A stretch of DNA of 64,000 bases from Lates calcarifer (GCF_001640805.2 NC_066833.1:14066068-14130067), one strand, 5' to 3'. Numbered from the stretch's first letter, positions 19,455 to 31,996 are shown. Notes: generated from the sequence alone by a model not told the origin. Numbers and translations are program-made.

Positions 19455-21040
19455 AATGTTAATGAGGCGTATTCCATTCATAGTTGGTGTGCCAGTTGAC
19501 AGCGGCAAACAGAATACCATTTTAGGGCATCCGTTGTTAAGGACTGTTCTGACAAAGGTCTTCCATATCAGTATTTCCACAATTGTTTGCAAGTGCAGGT
19601 GAAAAAAAATCAGGATTTTCAAGCCAAGAGCATCTTTTGTTTTTCTAAATAGCACAAATTTATTGCATATTATTGAGCTAAACTAAAGCAACACTGATCC
19701 ACCATGTTAGGCTAGCCTTCAGACTGCAGGTAAGTTTTATTCATCATCTACTTCTAGGAAATGGAGATGTGATTTACTTCTCAAATGCATTCACTTTCAC
19801 CCTGAGGTACTACCAAAAGTTGCTGTTTATTGCTGAATTTCAGACAGTTGAATAAGTATTCATGCAAATGTCACAGAAAGTATCTTTGAAGTCATTTTTC
19901 ATGTGACATTTTTCCACTTATTCATTCTATGTATTTCAACAAAACAAAATTAAAGGTTGTGGGGAAAAAAAAGGCAGAAGACAGATGAATCTTGACACCC
20001 ACGTATGTATGAAGATGGAGAAATAGCATGACAACGGCTAAAAAGAGGCAGACAGACAGGGCCACGGCTTGTCGAGGGCTGGTTGGTGACGTGTTGTTAA
20101 CAGGTCCTGGTCAAACAGTTCATTCCTCATTATCTTAATGAGATCGCGACCGCAGAACAAATAAGATGAGACATGCCAGGGTTGGAAGGCATAGATGAAG
20201 TGGTCTGTGCACAGAGTGATGGAAAGAGAGGAGGAAATTGATGGCGAGGGCAGTGCAATCCAACAAGAAAAGGGAGGAGGGCAACAAAGAGATATTTAAC
20301 GGAAAAAGGAAAAGTAAACGTGAAGGCTTTTTTTGTCTGCATCAATATGTACATGCTGCATTTAAAGTTGGAGTTACAAAGTTTCAGTGTGTGGTATGTA
20401 GAAAATCCAAGCATCATTATAAAGCCTCCCTGCTTAAGGGCGGTAAAAGATTGACACAGATGGAGTGATGATGAAACAAAAATGGATAGATGGACATATG
20501 AGTTAGCATCTGTGACAGCAGATTGATACATTTTAAGCAAAGGAATGATGAGTTCACACTGTTATATTCCCTGCTTTAAGAAATGCACCACATTTTTGGC
20601 AGGTTGTGCTTTTGGTCATTTTAGTTGTCAAAGGCTGAAGGAACCTAAATTACTGGTGTGTCACAGATCCTCCATTGCTCTGTGTGCTCGATGTCAAAGC
20701 TTGAATGATAGTTCTCTTTTTTGACACTTGAACATTATATTTTACACCATTCTGAGTGATACTAAGGTTTATGCCAACATTAAACTACTAAATGTAATAG
20801 CAGTAGTAGGAGGAGGAGGTGGGGGGAAAAGTACAAGTACTCAAGCACTGCTATCGACAGTTTTTACAAAGCAATGACAAACAACCTCTTGTGTGGTTTA
20901 GTTTAAACGATGTGTTGGGACTTAGATTATTATTTTTCTTTTCTTTTCACTCAAGGTTCAAGCCAACTGGTGGTCTGTGGCCTGCAGATTTTATACCTCA
21001 ATTTTGGTATAAAATCAGCTAATAATAGTAATGTACTTAC

Positions 21041-21106
21041 AACTTTGACACTGGTCCTCCTTCGGTCCCCAGCATCGACCATTACAGGAACGGTGGCACT
21101 TTTGAC
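21041..21106 (-). CDS. erbb4: ErbB4 ectodomain, exon 5 (start of cysteine-rich domain II)
   Basis: This 66-bp exon is too short to stand out as an open frame but is clear once translated between GCAG and GTAAGT. It encodes C, then QKCHRSCNGRCWGPKEDQCQ, then S, and leaves a T for exon 6. The spacing of five cysteines and the CNGRCWGP motif match the first furin-like module of ErbB domain II, corresponding to CGRCHKSCTGRCWGP in human ERBB4. Length is identical to the human exon as I recall it. Both split codons (T|GT for Cys on entry, T|TA for Leu on exit) resolve in frame, which fixes the boundaries. Confidence 0.95.
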
Positions 21107-21323
21107 CTGCACACAAGTTCAAGGACAGAGATGATTGCCATATTTCAAATGGTTGCTTCATCATAAAATATGATCAGCCTTCAAAAATCCATATTAGTTG
21201 AACCTGAAAATGGGCTAGAGGCACTCAGTTGGAGTCTGCATGCCTTCAAACACTTCACTGGAGCCCAAATTGATCCAAATAGTGGGCAAGGATGCAGGCA
21301 TTCCTTTGGCTTACTTCAAATAC

Positions 21324-21325
<2 letters not shown>

Positions 21326-21356
<31 letters not shown>

Positions 21357-21388
21357 ACGTGTGTGTGTGTGTGCACGCGTGTGCGTGC
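21326..21388. repeat. TG microsatellite with CACG/CGCG interruptions
   Basis: A long TG run is interrupted by GCACGTG and GCACGCGTG in intron 4. Alternating purine/pyrimidine sequence of this kind favours Z-DNA. Confidence 0.95.
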
Positions 21389-21597
21389 AGGCCCTAGTGT
21401 GGTGTCTTCTGAGCAACATGATTAAATCTGCTTTAAGTGATGTTATTAAAATACAGTTCAATATAAGCGCATTTAAAGCACTTTGTGAGTGCTTCATAAT
21501 TATTATGATTAGAATCTGACATAATAAACAAAATCTGCAAGGAATGTAGGCACTTGAACACTTGACAGGATTGGTGTGTAGATAATTATATGTTTGC

Positions 21598-21627
21598 ATG
21601 ATGATGATGATGATGATGGTGATGATG
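21598..21627. repeat. GAT trinucleotide tract
   Basis: About nine ATG/GAT units with one GGT interruption in intron 4. Confidence 0.9.
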
Positions 21628-24029
21628 TTCATTTATCTTTTTAATTTCTTTAATTTAATTATATTTACAAATTGCTTGTAATTTTTCAGCATCGACTTAA
21701 CCAAAATGTAGTTTTTCAGGTACTGTTATTATTACTAAAGAAAAACAATGAATCTTGCAGTGTTTTAGTAACAACACTTCATTGCCCCTCACTGGTGTGT
21801 GCCTCTCTAGTCATAAAAACTTAAATAACCTTGGCACAGGTTGTTTTGTGAGAATAAGACAGTTTTTTTTGTCACTCCACTCTAAACCAGTACAGCACGA
21901 AAGCAGAGCACATCACATTGAGATGAAAGCAGTAAAGCAGCAGAAAGCAGCATCAAACCCTCAGAGCTTTTACTAGTGCCTTTCTGGGTTTTTTGGAGGA
22001 CTTAATTGACTGTCTAGTAATTGACTGCAGGGGAAGTGAGCCTGGGTAACAGCAGAAGTGCTGTCCTCTGTCCATCAGCCTCTTCAGATGAGAGCTATTA
22101 GCATCGAGGCTGACTCTATTCCCCACACGAGCCCCTCCATCTCCTGCCCTGCTCCTCTTCCTCGTCCATGCCCCTCTCCACCACACATTTCATCTTTTTC
22201 ATTCTCACTCCACCGCTCACTGTTTGATCACTCTTCTGTGGTTCTCTTTCACTTAAAATCTACACTGTGCCTCTTTCTTTTTCCAGTACATCCCTTTTGT
22301 TGCTCTGTTTCTCCAGTCTGTTTCCCTCAAACTAGCACTTTAACAGTGCTTGAGAAAGGGAGGTCAACAGCCTTGACTGTATGAAAACCAGCATACAAAC
22401 AGGATAGTAATACGAATGTCAACCAGCCATAAGTGGTTGTCTGACAGTGTCAAACCTCTGCTACACTTAGATACATCTCTGTTCTCCTCTGATCTCGGTG
22501 CCCTGTGAAGTCAAGCCAAAGAGTTTTCATTTAGCGTCGAAGGTCTTCACTATCTCCACTTATAAATTCTCAGACACCTAGAATAAACCTGTCCTATCCC
22601 TCTTCCTGCACCATAATCTTTTACAGCTTTCTTAAAACAGCTCCTGAAGGATTAAAATGTCGAGAATGCTCCCACACTAGGGCTGGTGTAGGGCAAAAGA
22701 CTGGGTGTTGTGGTGGGGTGGGGGTTCCAAGTAAATCAACAGGGCATGGAGACCAATAAACACAACAATCGTGGCACAAATAAGTCTCAAGTAATAACGA
22801 TGTAAAGCTTGTGCCTCCCTAAAGAATGAATTTGAGATTATGTTCTCAACTGTGGATTACAGGTTTGGAGATCCTTGATCTTTTGGACGAGTAAAGGAGT
22901 TACATGGGAGTCAGGGTCGATCCAGGGCTAACAGGGCTGTAGGAGGGAGGGTGATTGAGCAGAATATCAATGCTTGGAGCTGTTAATCTGCATCTGAAGC
23001 CTTCAGAGAATGATGTGAGAGGAAATCTAAGCACACATGCGGAGACTATCTTTTTGTTTTGTTCCATTGTAATGTCTTTTACTGTGTAATATTGTATTTG
23101 TAAACAAATGAGACGAGACAGCTTAAAGAAATACAGGGAAAAAAACATCAGCTTAAAATGTCAAACAGCTTGAGCACTAAATTAATAACCAAAGCAGGGC
23201 ATGTTAAGAGGTTAAGTTGGTGAATGAATGGAATAAGGTCAGAGGAGGTGACTTAATGCATCTTTACTTCACTGACAACCACCTCGGCCATCATCCTGTA
23301 CACCTCCTGATAGATTAAGTATGTTTATTTCACCCTAAGAATTCCCCTATTAACTCTTAAGCATTCATTGACATGTCTTCTAGCTGGCTACGGTGGGATT
23401 TGACTCTGACGTTAGCGAGCAGTCCTTGTGGATTTTTATGGTGATGAGGATGACAAAATGGGGTCAAGGAGAGATTTTGTGATAACAATGTTTTGCTGCT
23501 CACATTTATTGTGAATGGAGCAGGTTAAGTTGAGGTCTCCTTTAGACCAGCACTCTTGTCACAAATTACCAGCTCTTGCTACTTGAAGAAAGGCTTCTTA
23601 TGATGTTAATAAAATGGCCACAGATATACTTTTTCAAACCTTATTGTGAGTCTGCTCAGAGTCCTGTAAATGTGAGTTCCAAAACACCATCAAGCAGAGC
23701 TGGCCATGCTTTCAGATGATAATGTTAAAGCAAATGAGTCATCACATCTGTAGTCTTGAGCTATCCTCATTAGCAGGGTACACCTCCACTACTACCTTTT
23801 TGGATGTCAAGTAATAAATAAAATGGCAAGTGGGACAAATTAAGAGGTGCAAAACATTGTCAGTGTTTGGAGAGAAAAAATAATTAGAGCTTGAACTAAG
23901 AAACTTAAAGTGATTGGAAAATTTCAAAACCTGTGGGACAGCTATGTACCAGGTGTGTAGATTATGAAAAAAAAAGAGCTGTAGTGACAGTACAGTTCAG
24001 AAAAGTTCAAGGTCGGTTAGGTAGAACTA

Positions 24030-24165
24030 ATGTGAAGACCTCCAGGTTATTGGTTTAATCCCCTGACTGGAAAGATAAATCTGGGTAGGGAAACTGAAAG
24101 AGCAGTACTTGCTTCCTTCTCATTAACAATGCTGGGGTACTAGTGAGCAAGTCAATTAAAGGGTA
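24030..24165 (+). repeat. diverged dispersed repeat (tRNA-like or hAT-derived)
   Basis: GGTTATTGGTTTAATCCCCTG resembles a tRNA B-box region. It is followed by AAATCTGGGTAGGGAAA and GTGAGCAAGTCAATT, in the order of a common fish repeat (GGTTCAATCCC...GGGTGGGGAAA...TTGAGCAAGGCACTT, from memory). Similar words occur at 28240-28350. Boundaries are uncertain. Confidence 0.45.
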
Positions 24166-24602
24166 CAAGGACCACTTTTATACTGTACATCAAATTGTGT
24201 TTACAAGCCCACATACAGGGAACTACTGCATATGTGAATGGAAGAGTAGAGAAGCGAATTTAACAGACCTCTGTAGCCCCCTCATCTCTGCTTGAGACTA
24301 GCAGCTCAAGGCTACATTAGCCACTGCTGCTTCATTGATTTTTATACTTTTTTCAAACTGTCCTTCATAAGTCCAACAATGCAGAGAAGCACAGTGCTAA
24401 ATCAGTGCAGTACCCTTTTAAGTCCCATCTGTTCAGTATTGCTGCTCATTGTCCAGTAGATTTCACTTTGGTGGTACTGTGCAGTTTCCAAGTCTAACTG
24501 TGTGAGTGTGGAGCAACAGCAACGCCCTCAGTGAAACTTTCCAGTAAATAAAGTTTGAAGTCAAATCAAATCATCTTGTCTTCTACAATTTTAGTTACTT
24601 AC

Positions 24603-24734
24603 ATGTAACGCTGCTGTTGGTGGGCACCACCACAGGATGGTTCCGCGAGTCTTTGACAATATCTTGCCAGTGGATTGTGTCTGCATGACACAGAAACTTG
24701 TTCTGGTCGACATAAACACCTCCACTCAGGATCT
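24603..24734 (-). CDS. erbb4: ErbB4 ectodomain, exon 4 (end of L domain I)
   Basis: This 132-bp exon encodes about residues 141-186. It starts by completing a Glu codon (G from exon 3 plus AG), continues [19 protein letters not shown], then [13 protein letters not shown], then [11 protein letters not shown], and leaves a T that exon 5 completes to Cys. [12 protein letters not shown] and IHWQDIV are strongly ErbB4-like. The C-terminal third diverges from the human sequence and the exon is 3 bp shorter than the human one as I recall it, so one codon is missing in this surface segment. A possible N-glycosylation sequon (NSS) sits near the end. The acceptor is CCATAG and the donor is GTAAGT. Confidence 0.95.
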
Positions 24735-27700
24735 CTATGGAGGAGGAGAGAAAGAACAGCACACAGTCAGTACAGATACACACTGGGCTTTCTGGGTACT
24801 TAACTGTTTCTGCCTAGAGGATGCATCTAATTCAGCAATCATGCTACCAGGTTCCTGATGTGTTTTTAAATTGCCAGCATTTTCCCCCTATCGTTTTATA
24901 ATTAACAACTGACATGGCCAGACACTGCATGTTTAACTCAAAATGATTAACACTTAGAGACTAGATCGGATAGGTACTTTGTCCTTTTCTTTCCGTCCAA
25001 TGAGGGCTGGGCTTTTGGGGGAACAGTGGCCCTGAGACATGCACATTTGATGATGGTGGTTGTTGTGAGAGGCAGCCACGACAAAGCCGTGTCATATTGC
25101 TGTTATTACAACCTCTGATCTTTTCCCATTTTGTTGTTTTCTAAACTTTCCTTTCCCACACTGTGAGTAGACAGAATCAATTATACCCCACTGCCATCAC
25201 AACACTAAGTCCATCTGGGATTTAAGCCCCAGTCAGAGAATGCAGCCTGAACAAGTTTTTAATTTTACATTTCACCAAGGTGGTTAGACAAAAGTCATGC
25301 ATCTTGCCATCATTATATGCATTGCCTTGTCAAACCAACAACTGTCAGACTTATGGGGAGGACACATACACATGCACGCACAATCTGTTGAATGACTGGA
25401 TACAGAGGGTGATTCTGATTATTGTTGTGCAGGAGTTTAGAGAATGCTTAATCCTGACTTTAATTTGAGAGAGAAAGAGAGGGAAAGAGAAAGAGAGAGA
25501 CAAATGAGACACAGAGAGACAAATGGCAGGAAAGAAAGACAGAGTGAAGCCCAGTAGCAGATTTGCATTATTTACAGAGCTTTTGTGTTCTCTATCTCCC
25601 TACAAACAGATTACTGACACAGAGCTGAAACTGATGAGACACATAATCATACATACACAGGGCTCCCAGCCAGCACTGTACAGAAACAGCCAAATACAAT
25701 ATCGTCCCACAAAGGCCTGATACTCCTTGGATAATAGGTGGTGGTGGTATTACCTACACAAACCCCCACCCCAACCTCAGCACTCCTTCTCTATCTTTCT
25801 GTGTGTGCGGTGGGAGTTGGGGAGAGAAATTAATCCTGCCTCTCACCACAGGAGGGATATCACTCGGCTAGGAGGAGGCCACATCTCAAATTCAAATTGT
25901 TTGCACAATGGGATGCTGCTGGCAAAGTAGGGCAATGGACAAACCAACAGACAAAGCAGTTATTACGACAAAAATGCCAGCAGGACATCTCAACCCTGGT
26001 TAAGCAAGATACATGTACATCTTCCGGGCATTCACCTTCATCCTGGCTGGTTGGATTGTAATTGGAGTCAAAATATATCGAATTCAGGTGTAAACACATC
26101 CAACACACATTTGGCCTCATTTACAACTAGATACAAATGCATTCTCCACATATAACAGATTCTGGATGAAGGTTCCAATGGGCTTTCAAAGTGCTTTCAA
26201 ATATATACTGCTGTTGTTCTTTTCTTCTTTTTTAAATTAAAAATTGAATGAATGAATTACCACAGCTGTCTGGCTCTGTTCAGGTTCAACACTGCAGGGG
26301 TTCTATTGTGATTTGAACACGATCATTTGACCACAATATTTTGACTTGATCATGAGTAAAAAATGCAGCCACATTCTCATTCCTTTTTGACCAATTTGTT
26401 GTCTGAGTATACAAATCTCACTAAACAATATACCTTAAAAATCATTGCAGAGACCTTGAATGTGATTATTGTGTAGCTTACGCACTCAGACAAAAGGGGA
26501 CACTTGCTACTTTAGAATGGCAGACATGCTATATATATATACTGATATTTTTCAAGTGTTTTTCATGGATCTCACCTGCAAATATAAACAGAAGAGTTCA
26601 ACTTTATAAGCAACAGCTCAGCCACTAAGAGTTTCAGGATTCTTGTGTGTGGCAAACAAGTGAGAGAAAGTGATTCCACTAAATCTAGCTGGACATCAGC
26701 AGCATTCACACTCTCAAAACACACGGTATAAACGGACCGAAAAATAAAACATTCTGTTCAACGCTATCACAACAAGTGACCCTTAACTCCATTCAGAAGG
26801 CCCCACCAGTCTCTTATACATTCTCACACGTGATGTATGTGGATATGTACTGCACACACAACACACTAATTTGCACTGTGACATGACCAAGTTCAAAACA
26901 CTGGATAATTAGCTCCTTGCTGGCACTTTTCCCAGCATACTGACAGTAGTTCCAATGGTCTCTGTCATCAAGATATTAATTTACAAACAGATATTACATA
27001 ATACCTAAAATAACATGCAAAACTCAAGCAGGCTCTGCTTTTATTACAAGTAAATGCTTGGCTTGCACAATTGCTGGGTGTGCACTTGGTGGCCAGGGGG
27101 AGATCAATGGTTAAATCCTATTGTTGATTGTTTAGTGGGTAGAGAAAATGTCTTAATTAGTTTGTTCATGTAGCTGCAGCTCATGTTTCCAAACTACTCC
27201 CTCCCCTCCCGTCTTGTCCCAAGAGTAATTCCAAACATCTCTGAATGAGTGTATGGCTTCAAAAGGCACAGCAATCTTCAGTATGGGGCTGCATGACCGT
27301 TGGAGGAAAGCAATATGAAATTCAGGGAGGCAGAACAAATGTATGCAGGCAATTATTTTGATGGTAAGTGCTTGTTATGATTTTTTTTTTCTTTATTGCA
27401 GTGTGGGGATGAGTTTGATTAAGACTGGGAGGCAAATAGCAAACCAATGATCAGAAAAAAGCCATATTAATGAGTTTGTGAGAGTGAATTAATAAGTGTT
27501 GTGAGGACTGTTTAATGAAGAAATATGTAGGACAACAGAAGCACTATAACAAAGGGTTGATTTGCTCCAGTGTTGGAGGACTGTGTTATTGAATACCCCC
27601 ACTAGTGTTTGTTCTTCTGTATAAGATCCATGTGCTGAACTGCTCTCATCAATACATGCAAGAAAACACATTCACACAATATTTAAGCTTCAGTCCCATT

Positions 27701-28199
27701 GTATACATGAAGTACATCTACATGAAGAGAGAAAGACCAAATAGTCAGCTAGACAACTGTGAGAGATGGACACTGAGATAGTCAGACAATTACAATGGAT
27801 ACACAAGTGTTCAATCAGAAAGACTCTAGCAGTGGGATTGGGCATTGTACCCTGGGCCTCCACTGTACTGTCTCACTGACACTGAGAGTTTCAACTTGGT
27901 TTCAGTTCAGCACATCAGCTCAGTGGAACGGAGGGGAGAAACTGTGGGAAAATGAGGACGCACTCTGGGTCAAAGAGGCTAAATGCTGGAGTGCACATCC
28001 TGCTGTACACCTCAGCAGCAGTGGAGGGCTGCGGCTGGTGCAAGGTTGCACTTGACAGACAGACTGGCAGAAATGCTGAAGTGAGAGATGAACACACACA
28101 TACTGTTCACTCGGAGGGCAACATGCTCAAAAAAACATGCATGCACATATACTAACACAATTGTCTCTCATTACTACAGAAGCCTTCAATAGCAATTAA

Positions 28200-28350
28200 A
28201 TTACTAGTTTGCTTTATCAGTGGACTGGTGACCAGAATTTGATCATGAATTTGAATCTCTGCAAGAGCAGGGAAATGTGGGTAGGGAATGTATGCACTGC
28301 TCTGCCTTCTGTTTGCAACTGCTACTACAAATTGTTTGAGAAAGACACTT
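28200..28350 (+). repeat. diverged dispersed repeat related to 24030-24165
   Basis: GAATTTGAATCTCTGCAAGAG, AAATGTGGGTAGGGAATG and TTTGAGAAAGACACTTTATC parallel the words at 24030-24165 in the same order. Identity to a fish short interspersed or MITE family is inferred from memory. Confidence 0.4.
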
Positions 28351-28639
28351 TATCAATGAGTATTTTATTAGCAGACAACAGAAAACAGTGTAGTGGGAGG
28401 CTCTCAGTTAAAAGGTAAGTGTAGCCATACAATCAGTTTCCCTGGTAAACATCATGAAGCTTTGTCAACTTTTCTGGCATTGTGCAGTTTGTCTAAATTC
28501 CAAATAAGCTTGTTAAAAGTTACAGGAGCTTCTGTTTGCTGCTGGTTTATAACATCCCCTCTCCAACTACAGAGTTATGGTGTTGAGTAATTGCTTGAAA
28601 AGGGTTTTTGCTGAACATGATGATGATTATGATGACTGT

Positions 28640-29023
28640 GAAGTTGACCTTTAACCTTTTGAATATAAAATGTCATCATTTTATCCTATTAGACATGTGA
28701 AATCTGTCATAATTAGTGTATGAATTCTTGAGCTGTGACCAAAAACATGTTTTGACCTTTGACCTTTAATCACAAAATCACATCAATGTAATGAAATTCA
28801 CTCCCTATATCGTGTTCACAAGAACAGGATGGATGTGAGGTTACAGTGCCCTTGACCTTTCACATTTGACAACCAAAATCTAATTAGTTCATCCTTGGGT
28901 CCAAGTGTACATTTGCGCCAAATTTGAAGAAATTTCCAATGGCATTCCTGAAATATTGCATTCATGAGAATGGGATGGATGGACAGACAAATGGACTGAG
29001 TACCCAAAAACATAACATACAAA
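28640..29023 (+). repeat. internally repeated teleost element (TGACCTTTGACCTT type)
   Basis: About three degenerate units each begin with a GACCTTT.ACCTTT motif (about 28644, 28753 and 28851). The last contains CAACCAAAATCTAATTAG, TTCATCCTTGGGTCCAAG, CGCCAAATTTGAAGAAATTT and GAGAATGGGATGGATGGACA. I recognise this from a very abundant fish repeat. Positions 28753-28765 read TGACCTTTGACCT, a perfect DR1 nuclear-receptor half-site pair. Confidence 0.75.
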
Positions 29024-29469
29024 CATAGAAATGTAAAAAGTATCTAAGATATGGTTGCTACTGAAGATTCCAACAACAAATGACTAAAATCAACTTCTTC
29101 AGAAAACATTTCCTGTGTAGAATTTTCAGAGGCTGCTCATGTTGCCACACAGCGTTGTGTCAATCACTGTGCCAATCTGAGTTCGTTGGTTGCCGTCAGA
29201 TCTAAGAACAGCAAACCTCTGCCGTTGCTCTACAAATAGGTGATCTCCCCTCCCACCCATCATTTCCTGCTACTGCACAGTTCCATCATTGCCCTCCAGT
29301 CCCCAAAGGAAAGATGTATATTAGATACTAGTGTTTGGATGTCACTCAACCTGTGTAAAAACATTACTTATGTGCTCCAAGGCTCAGGAAAGAAACTTTT
29401 AAGGCTCATCTAAGTTACGTCACCAAATCCAACCATTTCTTTTTCTGAGCAACACAGAGTGAATAATAT

Positions 29470-29560
29470 GCACTTTTACGTCTAGAGGGTTTGATGACTG
29501 CAATGCTCTCCTATGTGGTCAACCTTTCCAATACATATAAATATAGTAACAAGTCAATTT
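29470..29560 (+). pseudogene. decayed LINE reverse-transcriptase remnant (tentative)
   Basis: One plus-strand frame from about 29476 reads TFTSRGFDDCNALLCGQP before a stop. It resembles the AFISSRLDYCNALLxGLP segment near the end of the reverse transcriptase in L2/Rex1-like non-LTR retrotransposons. The match is short and the surrounding sequence is broken, so chance similarity is possible. Confidence 0.35.
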
Positions 29561-29918
29561 CAGAGCCATATTAACCAATGAATTCCTTAATAATTAAAAG
29601 TCCTATATTGTGAAATGTATATCAGCATGCATCACAAACTTCATCAGCTCTAATCCCATCTCCCATAAGGTCAATGGATGGACCATCTCCCAGAGGAACG
29701 GCATGCAATTTTAACACTGTTAACGCAGTCCCCGAGCGAAATGTTGGTACCCACTCAAATGTAATTGCACTTTTATGTGTTTAGCAATTGACCTGAAATG
29801 AACAACTGCATTAATTCGACTACATAAAAGCGCTCCACGAGAGGTTCACCAGAGAGAAGGCTGTGCTGGGATTTGACTGTCTCTGAACACACTGTGGTCA
29901 GGAGCAGCAGCGTGGGCA

Positions 29919-29943
29919 GTGTGTGTGTGTGTGTGCGTGTGTG
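29919..29943. repeat. GT microsatellite
   Basis: About twelve GT units with one CG step, in intron 3. Confidence 0.9.
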
Positions 29944-30464
29944 GCATTGTTGGGTTGGCAGAAGAAAGAAAGGAACTGGTAAAGGTTTATGGAAAGAGAT
30001 GCATTGCAAGACAAAGACAACTGGATGGCACCATGTCGAGAGACTGACCTGAAATTTGAATGAAAGAAAAAGATTGAAGATTAAAGATTGAACAGAAGCA
30101 AAGACACAGCCATACATGAGCATATCCTTCATTACGGTGTGTGTCTTCCTGTGTCTCTCCACATATGCCTATCTGCATATGTATGTGGAAGGACTTTACA
30201 CTTTGAGTACACATTTAATTTTAATATGGTTACTGACATTCATGGCTGAATGGCCGTGGCAGCACACAGCATCACATGCACAGCCCCACATGCACAGTGT
30301 CACGTGATTTTTTTTGGGTAGTAATGAACAACCTCTTCCATCTCAATGCAAAGAAGTCTCACTAAGGCCAGGCCATTTCATTAAAACTCCCCCCCCCCCC
30401 ATCTGGCAGTCAAATGTTTGGGTGGAGCCCCCATATAAAGGCAGTTTGAAATAAGTGACATTGG

Positions 30465-30484
30465 GATAAATAAATAAATAAATA
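30465..30484. repeat. TAAA tetranucleotide tract
   Basis: About five ATAA units in intron 3. A run of eleven Cs lies about 65 bp before it (30390-30400). Confidence 0.85.
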
Positions 30485-31944
30485 AGACAGTGGAGAGGGC
30501 ATAAATCATTTTGAAAGGGGTAAGAGCAGTGAATAAATGGTAACAACAAGCAGAAAAGGACGAGATTAGAGAAATGGCTGTCTTTGAGCAGACAGAAGAG
30601 GAAATAACTGCCTGGTTGCACAGCAGTAGCTGGGCATGGGTATAAAAATAAGAAACTAGACATAACACATGGACTACAACAAACTATTATGGTCCGAAAT
30701 AGATTTTTGTAAAACTGAATAAGTTGCAATATGAGAACTTCTTGAATTATCTAATAATTTATATCAAAACTCACTTATTGTAGCCCTCCACACAACAAAT
30801 AAGCACTGTTTCTCTTTGTGTCTTTTGTGTGGTGCAGGATAAAATTGATTGGATGGAACCCATGCTATGCAAATCTCTACATCTCTAAAGCTGATAAATT
30901 GTTCTATGTGTAGAAAAAAAACATGTACCTTTTTTTATCCTTTATATCACTCTGAAGGAGAAATGTTGCTGAGCTATTTGCTGGGGTATAGTAGATGGCA
31001 CGGGGGCGTCGGCCATAGCCCCATCCCCCAAACGTGCGTGTCTCCTGTGCCAAGATAATTGCATTCACAAGCTGCTGATTAAATTTGGCCCATCCCTCAC
31101 GCAATTGTTTCCTATGAGTCTTTATGAAAAATGGCTGAGATTTAGGGATTATGGAATTACAGTCGAGCAAGGCGAAGCATCTGCTTAAAGACGAGAAGAG
31201 AAAATCATGACACAGTGGTTATGGGGGTGGGGGTGGGCTTGCATCCTTGCTTATTTTCAACTTAAACTGTGATAAACCCCTTGTAATCTGAGTTTTATGG
31301 GTAGGGTGGAGGGAGGAGGAGGAGAAAACCATATTACAATACCTTGAGATAAGACAAATTTAAGAGCGAGGAAGAAAAACAAAACAAAGAAAACAAATGA
31401 GAAACGAAACAGAAAAAGTAAGACAGAAAAGATTATCAAGGGGACAAACAAGTGAGTGATTAAAAAAAGAGTAAAAGGACCTTCAATAACTGCTGCTGAG
31501 GGCCACTTAGCTTATCAAGGCTGATGTGTGATCAGCCTGCCAGCTGAATTAAAATGAGCCGCAGTCTCTGGAATGGGCAAAACAAAACAGGGTCTGAGAG
31601 AGGCAGAGAGAAAGGGAAGGAGAGATGGAGAGACTGGGAGCATATCTTACCACACGCATACCAAGTATGTTGGTTTTAGCACAGAGAAAGCTGGCTTTGG
31701 TTGGTGCGTGGTTTGCTAAGGCAACAACACGTCACTGAGGCCTTGTTTTTCCAGGCCGACTGGGAGACATTCAGTAACACACCACAGGCCATGGCTCTCG
31801 CTTTGTTCACACAGAACCTGTGTGTGGTGGAAAGCAGGGTGGAAAAGTCTATCAAAAAATGAAACCACAAAGAACTGTATGTAGAGAACACTGATCTCTA
31901 CTAAAGCTGCACATAAGCATCTAAATTTGTTAATTAGATGTATT

Positions 31945-31948
<4 letters not shown>

Positions 31949-31990
<42 letters not shown>
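31949..31990. repeat. AT microsatellite
   Basis: (AT)21 in intron 3, preceded by TATTATAC. Confidence 0.95.

Positions 31991-31996
<6 letters not shown>

Larger units (their letters stand above)
16473..21040 (-). other. erbb4: intron 5 (4,568 bp)
   Basis: No exon is seen. It holds an AT microsatellite (16615-16635), a 111-bp fragment of a dispersed fish repeat (18871-18981), a 17-bp direct repeat containing an E-box and a homeodomain-type core (19410-19454) and a unique-looking block around 20090-20165. The rest shows nothing I can name. Confidence 0.85.
21107..24602 (-). other. erbb4: intron 4 (3,496 bp)
   Basis: No coding sequence is seen. Contents are a TG microsatellite with interspersed CG steps (21326-21388), a GAT trinucleotide tract (21598-21627), a diverged dispersed repeat at about 24030-24165, and a unique-looking block at 22000-22145 that might be regulatory. 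The remainder shows nothing I can name. Confidence 0.85.
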
